Part shown: in pieces, positions 43,786-54,376 of the stretch | Layout: each line of letters begins with the position of its first letter | Position numbering within the stretch: the stretch's first letter is position 1 | Assembly: GCF_012933505.1 (NCBI RefSeq) | Contig: NZ_JABBNB010000007.1 | Location: 124,001-188,000 of the forward strand | Direction of reading: 5' to 3' | Source of the DNA: Gordonia asplenii | GTDB taxonomy: Bacteria > Actinomycetota > Actinomycetes > Mycobacteriales > Mycobacteriaceae | DNA length: 64,000 nucleotides | The notes under the pieces: model-generated | Databases searched by the model: none | Seen by the model: the letters and a program-made list of their open reading frames with translations, nothing else | What the model was told of the DNA's origin: nothing | Position numbers and translations under genes: made by a program

Positions 43786-45218
43786 CAGTCGGCGCTCCGT
43801 CCGTACAGCACGGTGCTCAGCGTTCCATAGACGACGGCGGCGACGATGACCCCGACCGGCAGTGAGAGATCGATGCCGCCGATCCACCCCGACACGACGC
43901 CCTCGAAGGTCTCGGTGTGGATACAGGCGAGGGCGGCGGCACTGCCGGCGACCAGTGCGATCGCGCCCGCCCAATTGATGCCCCAGTGGTACCAGTGTTC
44001 GCTCGACGCCGACTCGTCGCTCAGTTCCACGCCGTCATACCTGTTGCGGCGCAACAGAATGTCTGTCGCATAGATCGCCATGACCGGCCCCAGGACCGCG
44101 ACCAGGAACTGCAGCCAGCTGCTGACCGTGTCCAGGAAGTTCGACACCAGCAGCGCGTAGAGCGTCATCAGCACGCCGACCGTGCCGTCGAGCAGCACCG
44201 TGACCGACCGACGCAGCCGGATACCGATCGCCTGCAGCGCCAGCCCCGAGCTGTACGCGGTCATCGCATTGTTCGCGATCGTTCCGATGACGACGGCGAT
44301 CAGAAAGATCGGCATGAACCAGGAGGGCAGCACCTGCCCGAGCGAGGTCTGCGGGTCGGTCATGTCGATGGCGGTGCCCGCGAGCGCGCCGATCGAGGTG
44401 AACAGGACGCTGGGCACGAACGAACCTATCGCCGTCCACGACGCCACCGCGACCGACGACGTGTCCGCGGGCAGATAGCGGGCGAAGTCGGCGCTGTTGC
44501 TGTACGACAACGGACCCGAGGCGACCAGGGCGAGGCCGGCGGTGAGCACCGCCCACAACGACGTCCCGTGCAGCGTCTCCTGCGGCTGATACGACCAGTC
44601 CGCATGACCGATGACATATGCCGCGAGCACTGTGAACACGACGGTCAGCACGACGGTGAGCGGCGTGTACAGCCGCACGATGGTGCCGTGTCCGTAGACG
44701 CTGATGGTGAGAGTGATCGCCGCGATGAGCAGGATGAGCGCGATCTTCACCGGCGTCGTCACCTCGATGCCCAAGCGGTCGGCCACCGCGAAAGCCGCGA
44801 GGGACGCGGCCGCCCAGTTCAGCGCTAGATAGCACACCGACACCAGCCAACCGGTGAGTGCGATGTTCACTCGATTTCCGCGGATGCCGAACATCGCCCG
44901 CATGATCACTTCGCTGGGTGTGCCCGACGCCGGGCCGCTGACGGCGAGCAGACCCACCCCCGCGGACAACAGGTTGCCGACGACGATCACTCCGATCGCC
45001 TGCCACAGGTTCAACCCCATCAGGATCAGCGCACCGCCGACGACGAGGGCGAGGTAGCTCACATTCGGCGCGGCCCACACGCCGAAGAGGTCGCGAGCGC
45101 GCCCGTGGCGTTCATCGGGCCCGATCACGTCGATGCCGTGCGCCTCGATCGATCCCCGACGTTCGGGGTGCGGCGGTAGGTCGTCGCGCGGGACTGTCTC
45201 GTGGGCGGTGGTTTCCAT
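43785..45218 (-). CDS. NCS1-family nucleobase:cation symporter
   Basis: 477 residues from the ATG at 45218 (AGGAGAACC ribosome site). About 12 membrane helices; ARDLFGVWAAPNVSYLAL at the N-terminus and GPLSYSNSADFARYLP in the middle are characteristic of cytosine/purine/hydantoin permeases. First gene of a three-gene operon divergent from a LacI regulator. The family imports nucleobases, hydantoins or similar heterocycles with Na+ or H+. Confidence 0.9.
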   Translation of the reverse strand: METTAHETVPRDDLPPHPERRGSIEAHGIDVIGPDERHGRARDLFGVWAAPNVSYLALVVGGALILMGLNLWQAIGVIVVGNLLSAGVGLLAVSGPASGTPSEVIMRAMFGIRGNRVNIALTGWLVSVCYLALNWAAASLAAFAVADRLGIEVTTPVKIALILLIAAITLTISVYGHGTIVRLYTPLTVVLTVVFTVLAAYVIGHADWSYQPQETLHGTSLWAVLTAGLALVASGPLSYSNSADFARYLPADTSSVAVASWTAIGSFVPSVLFTSIGALAGTAIDMTDPQTSLGQVLPSWFMPIFLIAVVIGTIANNAMTAYSSGLALQAIGIRLRRSVTVLLDGTVGVLMTLYALLVSNFLDTVSSWLQFLVAVLGPVMAIYATDILLRRNRYDGVELSDESASSEHWYHWGINWAGAIALVAGSAAALACIHTETFEGVVSGWIGGIDLSLPVGVIVAAVVYGTLSTVLYGRSAD

Positions 45219-45302
45219 CGGTTCTCCTGATGCTGCACTGTCGCGCCGTAAAGTGGCGCTCACGGCGTGTCGTTGTTTCCGTGATGGCGATCACGCTATG
45301 GA

Positions 45303-45318
45303 CCCAAATCGATTTGGG
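45303..45318. promoter_or_regulatory. LacI operator 1
   Basis: CCCAAATCGATTTGGG is a perfect 16-bp palindrome with a central CG, the form expected for a LacI-family site. It lies 85 bp upstream of the permease ATG and 72 bp upstream of lacI. Confidence 0.75.
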
Positions 45319-45344
45319 CAAGGTCAGAAGGCACGATTTTCGAC

Positions 45345-45360
45345 ACCAAACGTGTTTGGT
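45345..45360. promoter_or_regulatory. LacI operator 2
   Basis: ACCAAACGTGTTTGGT is a 7-2-7 inverted repeat related to operator 1 (CCAAA...TTTGG). The centres are 42 bp apart, four helical turns, so two dimers or one tetramer could bind the same face. It lies 30 bp before the lacI ATG. Confidence 0.75.
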
Positions 45361-45389
45361 ACTCGGGAGAGGTGGACTACGCTCGGGCC

Positions 45390-46406
45390 ATGGCGACACG
45401 ACCCACCATTCACGACGTGGCTCGCCGGGCCGGAGTGTCGGCGACGACGGTGTCGCATGCCTTCAGCGGAAAGGGTGTGGTCTCCGCGGCTACTCGCCAG
45501 CACGTGCGGCAGGTCGCGCGCGCTCTCGGCTATCGCCCCGACATCCTGGCGCAGGGGCTGCGCAGCAACCGGTTGGGCGTCATCGCGCTGATCCTGCGCC
45601 CACTCGACGACTACAGTGATTCCGCGCCGTCGGGCGTCGACTATTTCCTGCGGTTCACCGGCGCCGCCGCATTGACCGCGCTCGCGGCCGGATACGGACT
45701 GATGCTCGTCGGTGACCCGTCCCAAGACGACGGACCCGGCGCGGCGCTCGCGTGCGACGGATGCCTGGTGACCGAGCCGGTGTCGAACGACCCTTTGCTC
45801 GACCTCCTGTATCGCAAGGAGATCCCCACCGTGACCGTCGGCCGGGACGTCGCGCGGGCGCCCGACGACCGCACCGTCGACGTCCAGACCGGCCCGATCA
45901 CCCGGATGGTCCTGGATCACCTGTCCGCGGCGGGTGCCCGCCGAGTGGCGTTGGTCACCGGACTGGCGGCCAACTCGTGGAACCTCGACACCGCCGAGGC
46001 CTACCGGGCGTGGTGTGCGACGACGTCGACGACCCCGCGCGTCGTCGGCTGCCGCGAGGACGACGGCGCGGCAGCCGGACGCCACGCGGCCGCCGAGTTG
46101 TTCGAGCACGACCAGCCGCCCGATGCGCTGTACTGCTTGACCGGGCGGCATACGGTCGGAGTATTGAAGTATCTGCAGGACAACGGAATCCGAGTGCCCG
46201 ACGACGTACTGCTGGTTTGCGGCTCGGACGCCGAGGAGGTCCGCGCGACGACGCCGTCGATCTCCGCGGTCGACCTGCGGCCCGAGTCGCTCGCCCGGGT
46301 CGCGGTGACGACGTTGATCAATCTGCTGGCCGGCCGCGACGTCGAGCCGGGCGACGACACCTTCGGCCGACTGGCCGTCCGCGAGTCGACCACACGTGCG
46401 ATCTGA
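45390..46406 (+). CDS. LacI-family transcriptional regulator
   Basis: 338 residues from the ATG at 45390; the frame opens at 45372. LacI HTH and hinge TIHDVARRAGVSATTVSHAF...LGYRPDILAQGLRSNRLGVI, then a periplasmic-binding-type ligand domain ending without a tetramerisation tail. Divergent from the NCS1-C45-amidohydrolase operon with two palindromes between, so it is probably its repressor. The ligand is likely the transported compound or a product. Confidence 0.92.
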   Translation: MATRPTIHDVARRAGVSATTVSHAFSGKGVVSAATRQHVRQVARALGYRPDILAQGLRSNRLGVIALILRPLDDYSDSAPSGVDYFLRFTGAAALTALAAGYGLMLVGDPSQDDGPGAALACDGCLVTEPVSNDPLLDLLYRKEIPTVTVGRDVARAPDDRTVDVQTGPITRMVLDHLSAAGARRVALVTGLAANSWNLDTAEAYRAWCATTSTTPRVVGCREDDGAAAGRHAAAELFEHDQPPDALYCLTGRHTVGVLKYLQDNGIRVPDDVLLVCGSDAEEVRATTPSISAVDLRPESLARVAVTTLINLLAGRDVEPGDDTFGRLAVRESTTRAI

Positions 46407-46462
46407 CGCCCGGCTGGGCCGATAACCCGCGACCCTACCGCGCCTAGACGTGACCCAGGCCA

Positions 46463-46468
46463 TACAAT
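46463..46468 (+). promoter_or_regulatory. Candidate -10 of the desaturase promoter
   Basis: TACAAT in the 140-bp gap between lacI and the desaturase; no good -35 is seen 17 bp upstream. The distance to the ATG at 46547 is about 78 bp. Confidence 0.3.
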
Positions 46469-46546
46469 AGCGCGGACGCCCGACGTTGTTCCGGCCCGCT
46501 CCGGACGAACGGCGTGCACATCTCAAGCCGAGTTGGAGGTACCTGC

Positions 46547-47521
46547 ATGACCCGCGTGATGACGGACTTGGAGATCTTGACCGAGTTGGAACCGGTCGTC
46601 GAAGACAACCTGAATCGGCATCTGGGGATCGCCAAAGACTGGTACCCGCACGATTACGTCCCATGGAGCGAGGGCCGCGACTTCGCGGCGATGGGCGGCG
46701 TCGACTGGGACATCGAGCAGTCGCAGTTGTCCGAGGTCGCACGCGTCGCGATGATCACCAATCTGCTCACCGAGGACAACCTGCCGTCCTATCACCGCAC
46801 CATCGCCGAGCATTTCACGCTCGACGGCGCGTGGGGCACCTGGGTGGGGCGCTGGACCGCCGAGGAGAACCGCCACGCCGTCGCCATGCGCGACTACCTC
46901 GTGGTGACCCGCGGCGTCGATCCGGTGCAGCTGGAGAACGACCGCATGGTCCACATGACCCGCGGCGTCCACGCACCCGACGACTTCAACGGACCGCTCG
47001 ACCAGGTGGCCTACGTCAGCTTCCAAGAGCTGGCCACCCGCGTGAGCCATCGCCAGACGGGCCTGGTGTGCAACGACCCGGTCGCCGACGCCATGCTCAA
47101 GCGCATCGCCCTCGACGAGAACCTGCACATGATCTTCTACCGCAACCTCGCGACCGCGGCCTTCGACCTCACTCCCGACCAGGCCATCGTGTCCGTGGTC
47201 AAGATCCTCAAGAGCTTCGGCATGCCGGGCACCGGAATGCCGAACTGGCGCCGCAACGGCGCGCTGATGGTCAAGCACGGCATCTACGACCTCCGCCAGC
47301 ACCTCGACGAGGTGGTCCGACCGATCCTCAAGATCTGGCGCGTCTTCGACCGCGACGACTACGGCCCCGAGGGTCGTAAGGCTCAGGAAGAGCTGGGCCT
47401 ATACATGGAGCAGCTCGAGCGCGATGTACTCAAGTTCGAAGAGAGCCGCGCCCGACTGGTCGCCCGCCTGCGCGCCAAGGCCGAGCGCGAAGAAGACGTC
47501 GCCACCCTCGTCGGCGGCTGA
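46547..47521 (+). CDS. Acyl-ACP desaturase
   Basis: 324 residues from the ATG at 46547, which has TTGGAGG upstream. The two di-iron motifs are AEENRHAVAM and DENLHMIF (ExxRH/ExxxH type), with further Glu ligands in VARVAMITNLLTEDNLP and SFQELATRV. These are the ligands of soluble stearoyl-ACP-type desaturases (DesA1/DesA2 family in mycobacteria), which use O2 and ferredoxin to unsaturate acyl-ACP. Single gene, followed by two repeat elements. Substrate chain length and position are not predictable. Confidence 0.92.
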   Translation: MTRVMTDLEILTELEPVVEDNLNRHLGIAKDWYPHDYVPWSEGRDFAAMGGVDWDIEQSQLSEVARVAMITNLLTEDNLPSYHRTIAEHFTLDGAWGTWVGRWTAEENRHAVAMRDYLVVTRGVDPVQLENDRMVHMTRGVHAPDDFNGPLDQVAYVSFQELATRVSHRQTGLVCNDPVADAMLKRIALDENLHMIFYRNLATAAFDLTPDQAIVSVVKILKSFGMPGTGMPNWRRNGALMVKHGIYDLRQHLDEVVRPILKIWRVFDRDDYGPEGRKAQEELGLYMEQLERDVLKFEESRARLVARLRAKAEREEDVATLVGG

Positions 47522-47538
47522 GCCTGCCACCTGCTGCC

Positions 47539-47673
47539 GGTTGAGCCGGGCCGGAGCGGTAGCGCAGGCCCGTGCGAAACCATGCGACCCAACGGTGCCA
47601 GCGCACGAAACACCCTGACTCCGTCGCGAATTCGACTCACCGTGGTTTCGACTCGGCTGCGCCTCGCTCAACC
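47539..47673. repeat. GGTTGAG/CGAAACC inverted-repeat element 1
   Basis: About 135 bp starting GGTTGAGCCGGGCCGGAGCG and ending with the inverted GGTTTCGACTCGGCTGCG...GCTCAACC. It is one of two head-to-tail copies (period 145 bp) filling the 350-bp gap between the desaturase and gpsA. Same family as at 20.3 and 57.6 kb. No gene seen. Confidence 0.8.
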
Positions 47674-47683
47674 ACCATCTGCC

Positions 47684-47819
47684 GGTTGAGCCGGGCCGGA
47701 GCGCTAGCGCAGGCCCGTGTCGAAACCACGCAACCCAACGGTGTCAACGCACGAAACGCCCTGACTCCGTTGGGAATTCGCCTCACCGCGGTGTCGACTC
47801 GGCTGCGCCTCGCTCAACC
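47684..47819. repeat. GGTTGAG/CGAAACC inverted-repeat element 2
   Basis: Second copy, about 85% identical by eye to element 1 including the core (ACGAAAC(A/G)CCCTGACTCCG), showing that the core was copied with the arms here. The remaining 52 bp to the gpsA stop contain nothing recognisable. Confidence 0.8.
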
Positions 47820-47871
47820 GGCAGAGGGGTTGCGCCGCTCGGAACTACGTCAACACGGCGCAACCCCCGCG

Positions 47872-48870
47872 TTAGCCGCGCTCGGCCTTGGTGCTGCGGC
47901 CGAGCAGCGAACTGATGGCGTCGGGTACCGACAGTCCCTCGTGACAGACCGCGTTGACGGCGGCGGTCAACGGCATGTCGACACCGTGCTTCTCGGCCAG
48001 CGCCCGCACCGACGAGCACGACTTCACTCCCTCGGCCACCTGACCGTTGGTGGCCTCCTGCGCCTCGGCGACGGTGGCTCCCTCACCGAGGCGAGCGCCG
48101 AAGGTCCGGTTGCGCGACAGCGGCGACGAGCACGTCGCCACCAGGTCACCGATGCCGGCCAACCCCGCCAGCGTCTCGATGCTCGCGCCGACGGCACCGC
48201 CGAGCCGGATGGTCTCGGCCAGACCGCGGGTGATGATCGTGGCCAGGGTGTTCTGCCCCAGCCCGACGCCCGACGCCATGCCGCACGCGAGCGCGATGAC
48301 GTTCTTCACCGCGCCGCCGATCTCGCAGCCGATGACGTCGGTATTGGTGTAGGGCCGAAAGTAGTTGGTGGAGAACGCATTCTGAATCTCGATGGCGCGC
48401 TGTTCGTCGGTGCAGGCGATCACCGTGGCGGCCGGCTGCTGCTCGGCGATCTCGCGGGCCAAGTTGGGTCCGGACAGCACCGCGATCTGGTCGGCCGGGA
48501 ACTCGGTCACCTGCCCGATGACTTCGGTCATCCGCATCAGGGTCGACGTCTCGATGCCCTTGGCCAGCGACACCAACGACGCGTTCGGCGCGATAAGCGG
48601 CTTCCATTCGGCGAGGTTGGGGCGCAGCGTCTGCGACGGCACACCGCAGACGACGATGTCGGCGCCGTCGAGTGCCTCGGCGACCGATGTGACCGCCCGC
48701 AGGCCGTCGGGCAGCGTGACACCCGGCAGGTAGTCGCTTCGATGCTCGGCGTTGATGCGATCGGCCATCTCGGGGCGTCGTGCCCAGATCCGGGTGTCGG
48801 TGCCCGCGTCGACCAGAACCTTCGCCGTCGTCGTGCCCCACGACCCTGCGCCCATCACTACCGCTTGCAC
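47872..48870 (-). CDS. gpsA: Glycerol-3-phosphate dehydrogenase [NAD(P)+]
   Basis: 332 residues from the GTG at 48870, chosen because AAGGAG lies just upstream; the frame opens at 48885. NAD-binding motif [26 protein letters not shown], and the catalytic lysine region in [16 protein letters not shown]. It makes sn-glycerol-3-phosphate from DHAP for phospholipids. Orthologue position: Rv2982c, but ddlA (Rv2981c), its neighbour in M. tuberculosis, is not here. Confidence 0.96.
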   Translation of the reverse strand: MQAVVMGAGSWGTTTAKVLVDAGTDTRIWARRPEMADRINAEHRSDYLPGVTLPDGLRAVTSVAEALDGADIVVCGVPSQTLRPNLAEWKPLIAPNASLVSLAKGIETSTLMRMTEVIGQVTEFPADQIAVLSGPNLAREIAEQQPAATVIACTDEQRAIEIQNAFSTNYFRPYTNTDVIGCEIGGAVKNVIALACGMASGVGLGQNTLATIITRGLAETIRLGGAVGASIETLAGLAGIGDLVATCSSPLSRNRTFGARLGEGATVAEAQEATNGQVAEGVKSCSSVRALAEKHGVDMPLTAAVNAVCHEGLSVPDAISSLLGRSTKAERG

Positions 48871-49010
48871 CTGCGACTCCTTCACGCCCAGCCCGTCTCA
48901 CCGGGAACCGCCGTCAACTGACCGATCCAAGAGTATCCGGTGGGGCAGATCGGCGGTGCCGACTCCGCCCCGCCAAAGCGGCTGCCCCGTTCGGCGGTCA
49001 TGATGGACGC

Positions 49011-49703
49011 ATGGACTCCCCGCCCATCCTGGGTGCCACGCGCGGCGAGGTCGCCGTCGTGCTGGCGGTCAAGGAACTCGCCAACGCCAAATCCCGGCTG
49101 GCCCCGTCGATCCCCGATCGCGCTGGCCTCGTACTCGCGATGTTCGCAGACACCGTCGATGCCGTACGTGCGGCCGGTGTCGAACACATCGTCGTGGTGA
49201 GCCCGGACACCGACATCGCCGACTGGGCCGGACGCCATGGCGTGACACACGTCGACGACCCCCGCCGCGATTCCTCGCTCAACGCCGCCTTCGCGATAGG
49301 CGCCGACGCCGCGCGGTCGGCCGACCGCGATCTCGTCGCCATCGCGCTGCTGCAGGCAGACATCCCCGCCGTACGGCCCGCCGAGTTCGACGACGCGCTG
49401 ACCGCGGCCCTAGCCCATCCGCGTGCGGTGGTCGCCGACCGCGAAGGCACCGGCACGACGATGTTGGTGCGTCACACCGACATCGACGAACCGACCGCCT
49501 TCGGCCGCGGATCGGCCGCGGCGCATCGGGCGGCCGGTGCCGTCGACCTCGATCCGCTGGGTGACAACTGGCCGGGTCTACGCACCGACGTCGACACCTT
49601 GGCCGATCTCCGGGCCGCCGCGGCGCTCGGGATGGGCAAGCACACGAGTCAGTGGATCGAAGCTCGACCGTCTGCACTCGCACGCGAACGAGATGCGTCA
49701 TGA
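49011..49703 (+). CDS. fbiD: Phosphoenolpyruvate guanylyltransferase (F420 synthesis)
   Basis: 230 residues from the ATG at 49011. CofC/FbiD nucleotidyltransferase fold: VVLAVKELANAKSRLAP, the metal-binding LLQADIP, and EGTGTTMLVRH. FbiD activates phosphoenolpyruvate with GTP for coenzyme F420 assembly in mycobacteria (Rv2983). Followed by ppk after 7 bp. An F420-dependent enzyme-family gene lies at 56.7 kb. Confidence 0.93.
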   Translation: MDSPPILGATRGEVAVVLAVKELANAKSRLAPSIPDRAGLVLAMFADTVDAVRAAGVEHIVVVSPDTDIADWAGRHGVTHVDDPRRDSSLNAAFAIGADAARSADRDLVAIALLQADIPAVRPAEFDDALTAALAHPRAVVADREGTGTTMLVRHTDIDEPTAFGRGSAAAHRAAGAVDLDPLGDNWPGLRTDVDTLADLRAAAALGMGKHTSQWIEARPSALARERDAS

Positions 49704-49710
49704 TTGACCG

Positions 49711-51909
<2,199 letters not shown>

Positions 51910-51935
51910 CCTGACGACCATAGACTCACGAGACG

Positions 51936-52856
51936 ATGACGACGAAGAATCCTTCCAACGGACGGCGAATCGTGTGGGCGGCCGGCGGTGTGCTGTGGCG
52001 CACCGCCCCGGCGGGATCCGGCGTTCAGATCGGGCTGGTGCACCGGCCCCGCTATGACGATTGGACTCTCCCGAAAGGCAAAGCCGAAGCGGGCGAGTCG
52101 ATCTTCCGGACCGCGGTGCGTGAGATCGCCGAGGAGACCGGCTTCTCCACCGTCCTCGGCCGCCATCTGTCGAGGGTGGCCTACGACCTCAACGACCATA
52201 CGGTCAAGAAGGTCCACTACTGGTCGGCGCGCGCGACCGGCGGAGAGTTCGTCGCGAACCACGAGGTCGACGAGTTCGACTGGTTCGATCTGGCGAAGGC
52301 CCGACGCCGGCTCACCTACCAATTGGATCGAAAGATCCTGGCGCAGTTCGCATCCACGCCCGCGCAACTGCACACCTTCCTGTTGGTCCGGCACGCCAAG
52401 GCGGGCCGCCGCTCGCAGTACCGGGGCGACGACCGATTGCGGCCGCTGGACAAGAACGGGCGTGCGCAAGCCGAAGCGCTCACCGATGTGCTCGAAGCCT
52501 TTGGGGCGCAACGGGTACACGCGGCGGACCGGGTGCGCTGCATCCAGACGGTCCGGCCACTCGCCGATCGGCTGGGGACCGACGTCGTGGTGGAACCGCT
52601 GTTGACCGAAGAGGCATTTGCGGCCGACCCTGCTACGACCCGCGAACGTGTCGTCGAATTGGCATGCGACACAACTTATGTCCGCGCTGTCTGCAGTCAG
52701 GGAAAAGTGATTCCGCCGGTGATGAGCTGGTGGACTCACCACGACGGCGTGCGTCTGGCACCCAATCGCAACCGAAAGGCCAGCGTCTGGGTCGTCTCGA
52801 TGTCCGACGGCGATGTGGTCGCCGCCGACCACATCGCGTCGCCGCTGCCCTCGTAG
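51936..52856 (+). CDS. mutT1: MutT1-type Nudix hydrolase with histidine phosphatase domain
   Basis: 306 residues in two domains. The Nudix box KAEAGESIFRTAVREIAEET (residues about 51-70, GX5EX7REUXEEXGU) is followed after residue 145 by a histidine phosphatase domain (LLVRHAKAGRR, with DRVRCIQT). In mycobacteria this protein hydrolyses 8-oxo-dGTP and diadenosine polyphosphates. Orthologue position: Rv2985. It ends convergent with hupB. Confidence 0.94.
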   Translation: MTTKNPSNGRRIVWAAGGVLWRTAPAGSGVQIGLVHRPRYDDWTLPKGKAEAGESIFRTAVREIAEETGFSTVLGRHLSRVAYDLNDHTVKKVHYWSARATGGEFVANHEVDEFDWFDLAKARRRLTYQLDRKILAQFASTPAQLHTFLLVRHAKAGRRSQYRGDDRLRPLDKNGRAQAEALTDVLEAFGAQRVHAADRVRCIQTVRPLADRLGTDVVVEPLLTEEAFAADPATTRERVVELACDTTYVRAVCSQGKVIPPVMSWWTHHDGVRLAPNRNRKASVWVVSMSDGDVVAADHIASPLPS

Positions 52857-52905
52857 CCGATCAGAACTGACTCACAGAACAATTCGGCCGTCGGCGGGGC
52901 AATTC

Positions 52906-52937
52906 GGTCCTCGACGGGGGAAGAGCCGTCGAGGACC
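52906..52937. terminator. Hairpin between mutT1 and hupB
   Basis: GGTCCTCGACGG (52906-52917) and CCGTCGAGGACC (52926-52937) form a perfect 12-bp stem with an 8-nt loop in the gap between convergent genes, so it can stop transcription from both sides. No U-tract follows on either strand. Confidence 0.6.
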
Positions 52938-52957
52938 CATGCGCGTGTCGGGCCGTG

Positions 52958-53563
52958 CTACCGGGCGCGTTTGGCCGGAGCCTTCTTCGCCGCGGTCTTC
53001 TTGGCGGGTGCGGCTTTCTTTGCGGCGGTGACCTTCTTAGCCGGGGTGGCCTTCTTCGCGGGAGTCACCTTCTTGGCCGGAGTGGCCTTCTTCGCGGCGG
53101 TGACCTTCTTAGCCGGGGTGGCCTTCTTCGCGGGAGTCACCTTCTTGGCCGGAGTGGCCTTCTTCGCAGCGGTCGTCTTCGTCGCGGTGGCCCGCTTGGC
53201 CGGCGCGGCCTTCTTGGCCGCGGTCTTCGCGGGTGCCGCGGTGGCACCGCCGCGGCGAACCGCCGGGCCGGACGCGGTCAGCTTCTGCTTGCCCGCCACC
53301 ACAGCCTTGAACTGAGCGCCCGGGCGGAACGCCGGCACCGACGTCGCGCGCACCTTCACCGTCTCGCCGGTGCGCGGGTTACGTGCGACACGCGGTGCGC
53401 GCTTGCGCTTTTCGAATACGCCGAAACCGGTAAGCGTCACCGTGTCACCGCGGTGCACGGCCCGCACGATGGTGTCGATGAGGTGCTCGACGGCATCGGT
53501 CGCGGTCTTGCGATCCGTCTCGAGCTTCTTGCTCAGCTCGTCGATGAGCTCTGCCTTGTTCAT
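52958..53563 (-). CDS. hupB: Histone-like DNA-binding protein HupB
   Basis: 201 residues from the ATG at 53563 (GGAGG ribosome site). Residues 1-90 are an HU domain ([40 protein letters not shown]). The rest is a histone-H1-like tail of about 100 residues built on PAKK/AAKK motifs, as in mycobacterial HupB/Hlp (Rv2986c). It compacts and protects the nucleoid. The tail includes a perfect 24-residue duplication. Confidence 0.96.
   Translation of the reverse strand: MNKAELIDELSKKLETDRKTATDAVEHLIDTIVRAVHRGDTVTLTGFGVFEKRKRAPRVARNPRTGETVKVRATSVPAFRPGAQFKAVVAGKQKLTASGPAVRRGGATAAPAKTAAKKAAPAKRATATKTTAAKKATPAKKVTPAKKATPAKKVTAAKKATPAKKVTPAKKATPAKKVTAAKKAAPAKKTAAKKAPAKRAR
53022..53165. repeat. Perfect 72-bp tandem duplication in hupB
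   Basis: Units 53022-53093 and 53094-53165 appear identical base for base, each encoding 24 residues of alternating [18 protein letters not shown]. The in-frame length keeps the tail open. The exact identity, including third positions, implies a recent event. Confidence 0.85.
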
Positions 53564-53661
53564 GAATCCTCCGCAAGCTTCCAGCAACCCACCGGTTGGG
53601 CAGCTAACACAACACGGTAAACGTCAAATTTGAAAACGTCCATCTTCCACGCTGATTAGAG

Positions 53662-53692
53662 CGTGCCGCGTCGAAATCGCCGACGCGGCACG
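53662..53692 (-). terminator. Terminator of leuCD
   Basis: CGTGCCGCGTC (53662-53672) and GACGCGGCACG (53682-53692) form a perfect 11-bp stem with a 9-nt loop, 45 bp after the leuD stop and upstream of hupB. No strong U-tract. Confidence 0.55.
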
Positions 53693-53737
53693 AGGTTACG
53701 GCATACAGTGCCGGAAGTCCTTTGTGGGGGAACGGGA

Positions 53738-54334
53738 TCAGTCGGCAGAAACCGTCGTCGGCTTGAATTCGGGCCGCTGCGACTCGTACGCGGAGATCGC
53801 CTCGACTTCCCGCAGGGTGAGCCCGATGTCATCGAGTCCCTCCAGGAGCCGCCACCGGGTGTAATCGTCAATTGCGAAGGGCACCACCAGATCTCCCGCG
53901 GTGACGGTCTTGTCGGTGAGGCTCACCGTGATCTCCAGGCCGGGCTCGGCGTCGAGCCGCTTCCACAACAATTCGACGTCGGATTGCTCCACCTGAGCGG
54001 CGAGCAGGCCGGCCTTGCCGGAGTTTCCGCGGAAGATGTCGGCGAAGCGTGAGGAGATGACGACGCGAAATCCGAAGTCCATCAACGCCCACACAGCGTG
54101 TTCACGAGAAGAACCGGTTCCGAAGTCGGGTCCGGCGACGAGCACCGAACCCGCACTCCAGGGTTCGTTGTTGAGAATGAAGTCCGCATCCGTGCGCCAG
54201 CCGGCGAACAGACCGTCCTCGAATCCGGTCCGCGCAACGCGTTTGAGGAACACGGCGGGAATGATCTGGTCGGTGTCGATATTGCTGCGACGCAGCGGCA
54301 CACCGATTCCGGTGTGGCTTTCGAAGGCTTCCAT
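53738..54334 (-). CDS. leuD: 3-isopropylmalate dehydratase small subunit
   Basis: 198 residues. The swivel domain has the conserved [19 protein letters not shown] near the N-terminus and [13 protein letters not shown] in the middle. With LeuC it isomerises 2- to 3-isopropylmalate in leucine synthesis. It follows leuC by 42 bp. Orthologue position: Rv2987c. Confidence 0.97.
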   Translation of the reverse strand: MEAFESHTGIGVPLRRSNIDTDQIIPAVFLKRVARTGFEDGLFAGWRTDADFILNNEPWSAGSVLVAGPDFGTGSSREHAVWALMDFGFRVVISSRFADIFRGNSGKAGLLAAQVEQSDVELLWKRLDAEPGLEITVSLTDKTVTAGDLVVPFAIDDYTRWRLLEGLDDIGLTLREVEAISAYESQRPEFKPTTVSAD

Positions 54335-54376
54335 GATGAGTCCTAGCTTGTGGAGAGAGGGTCGGGGCGGACGATC

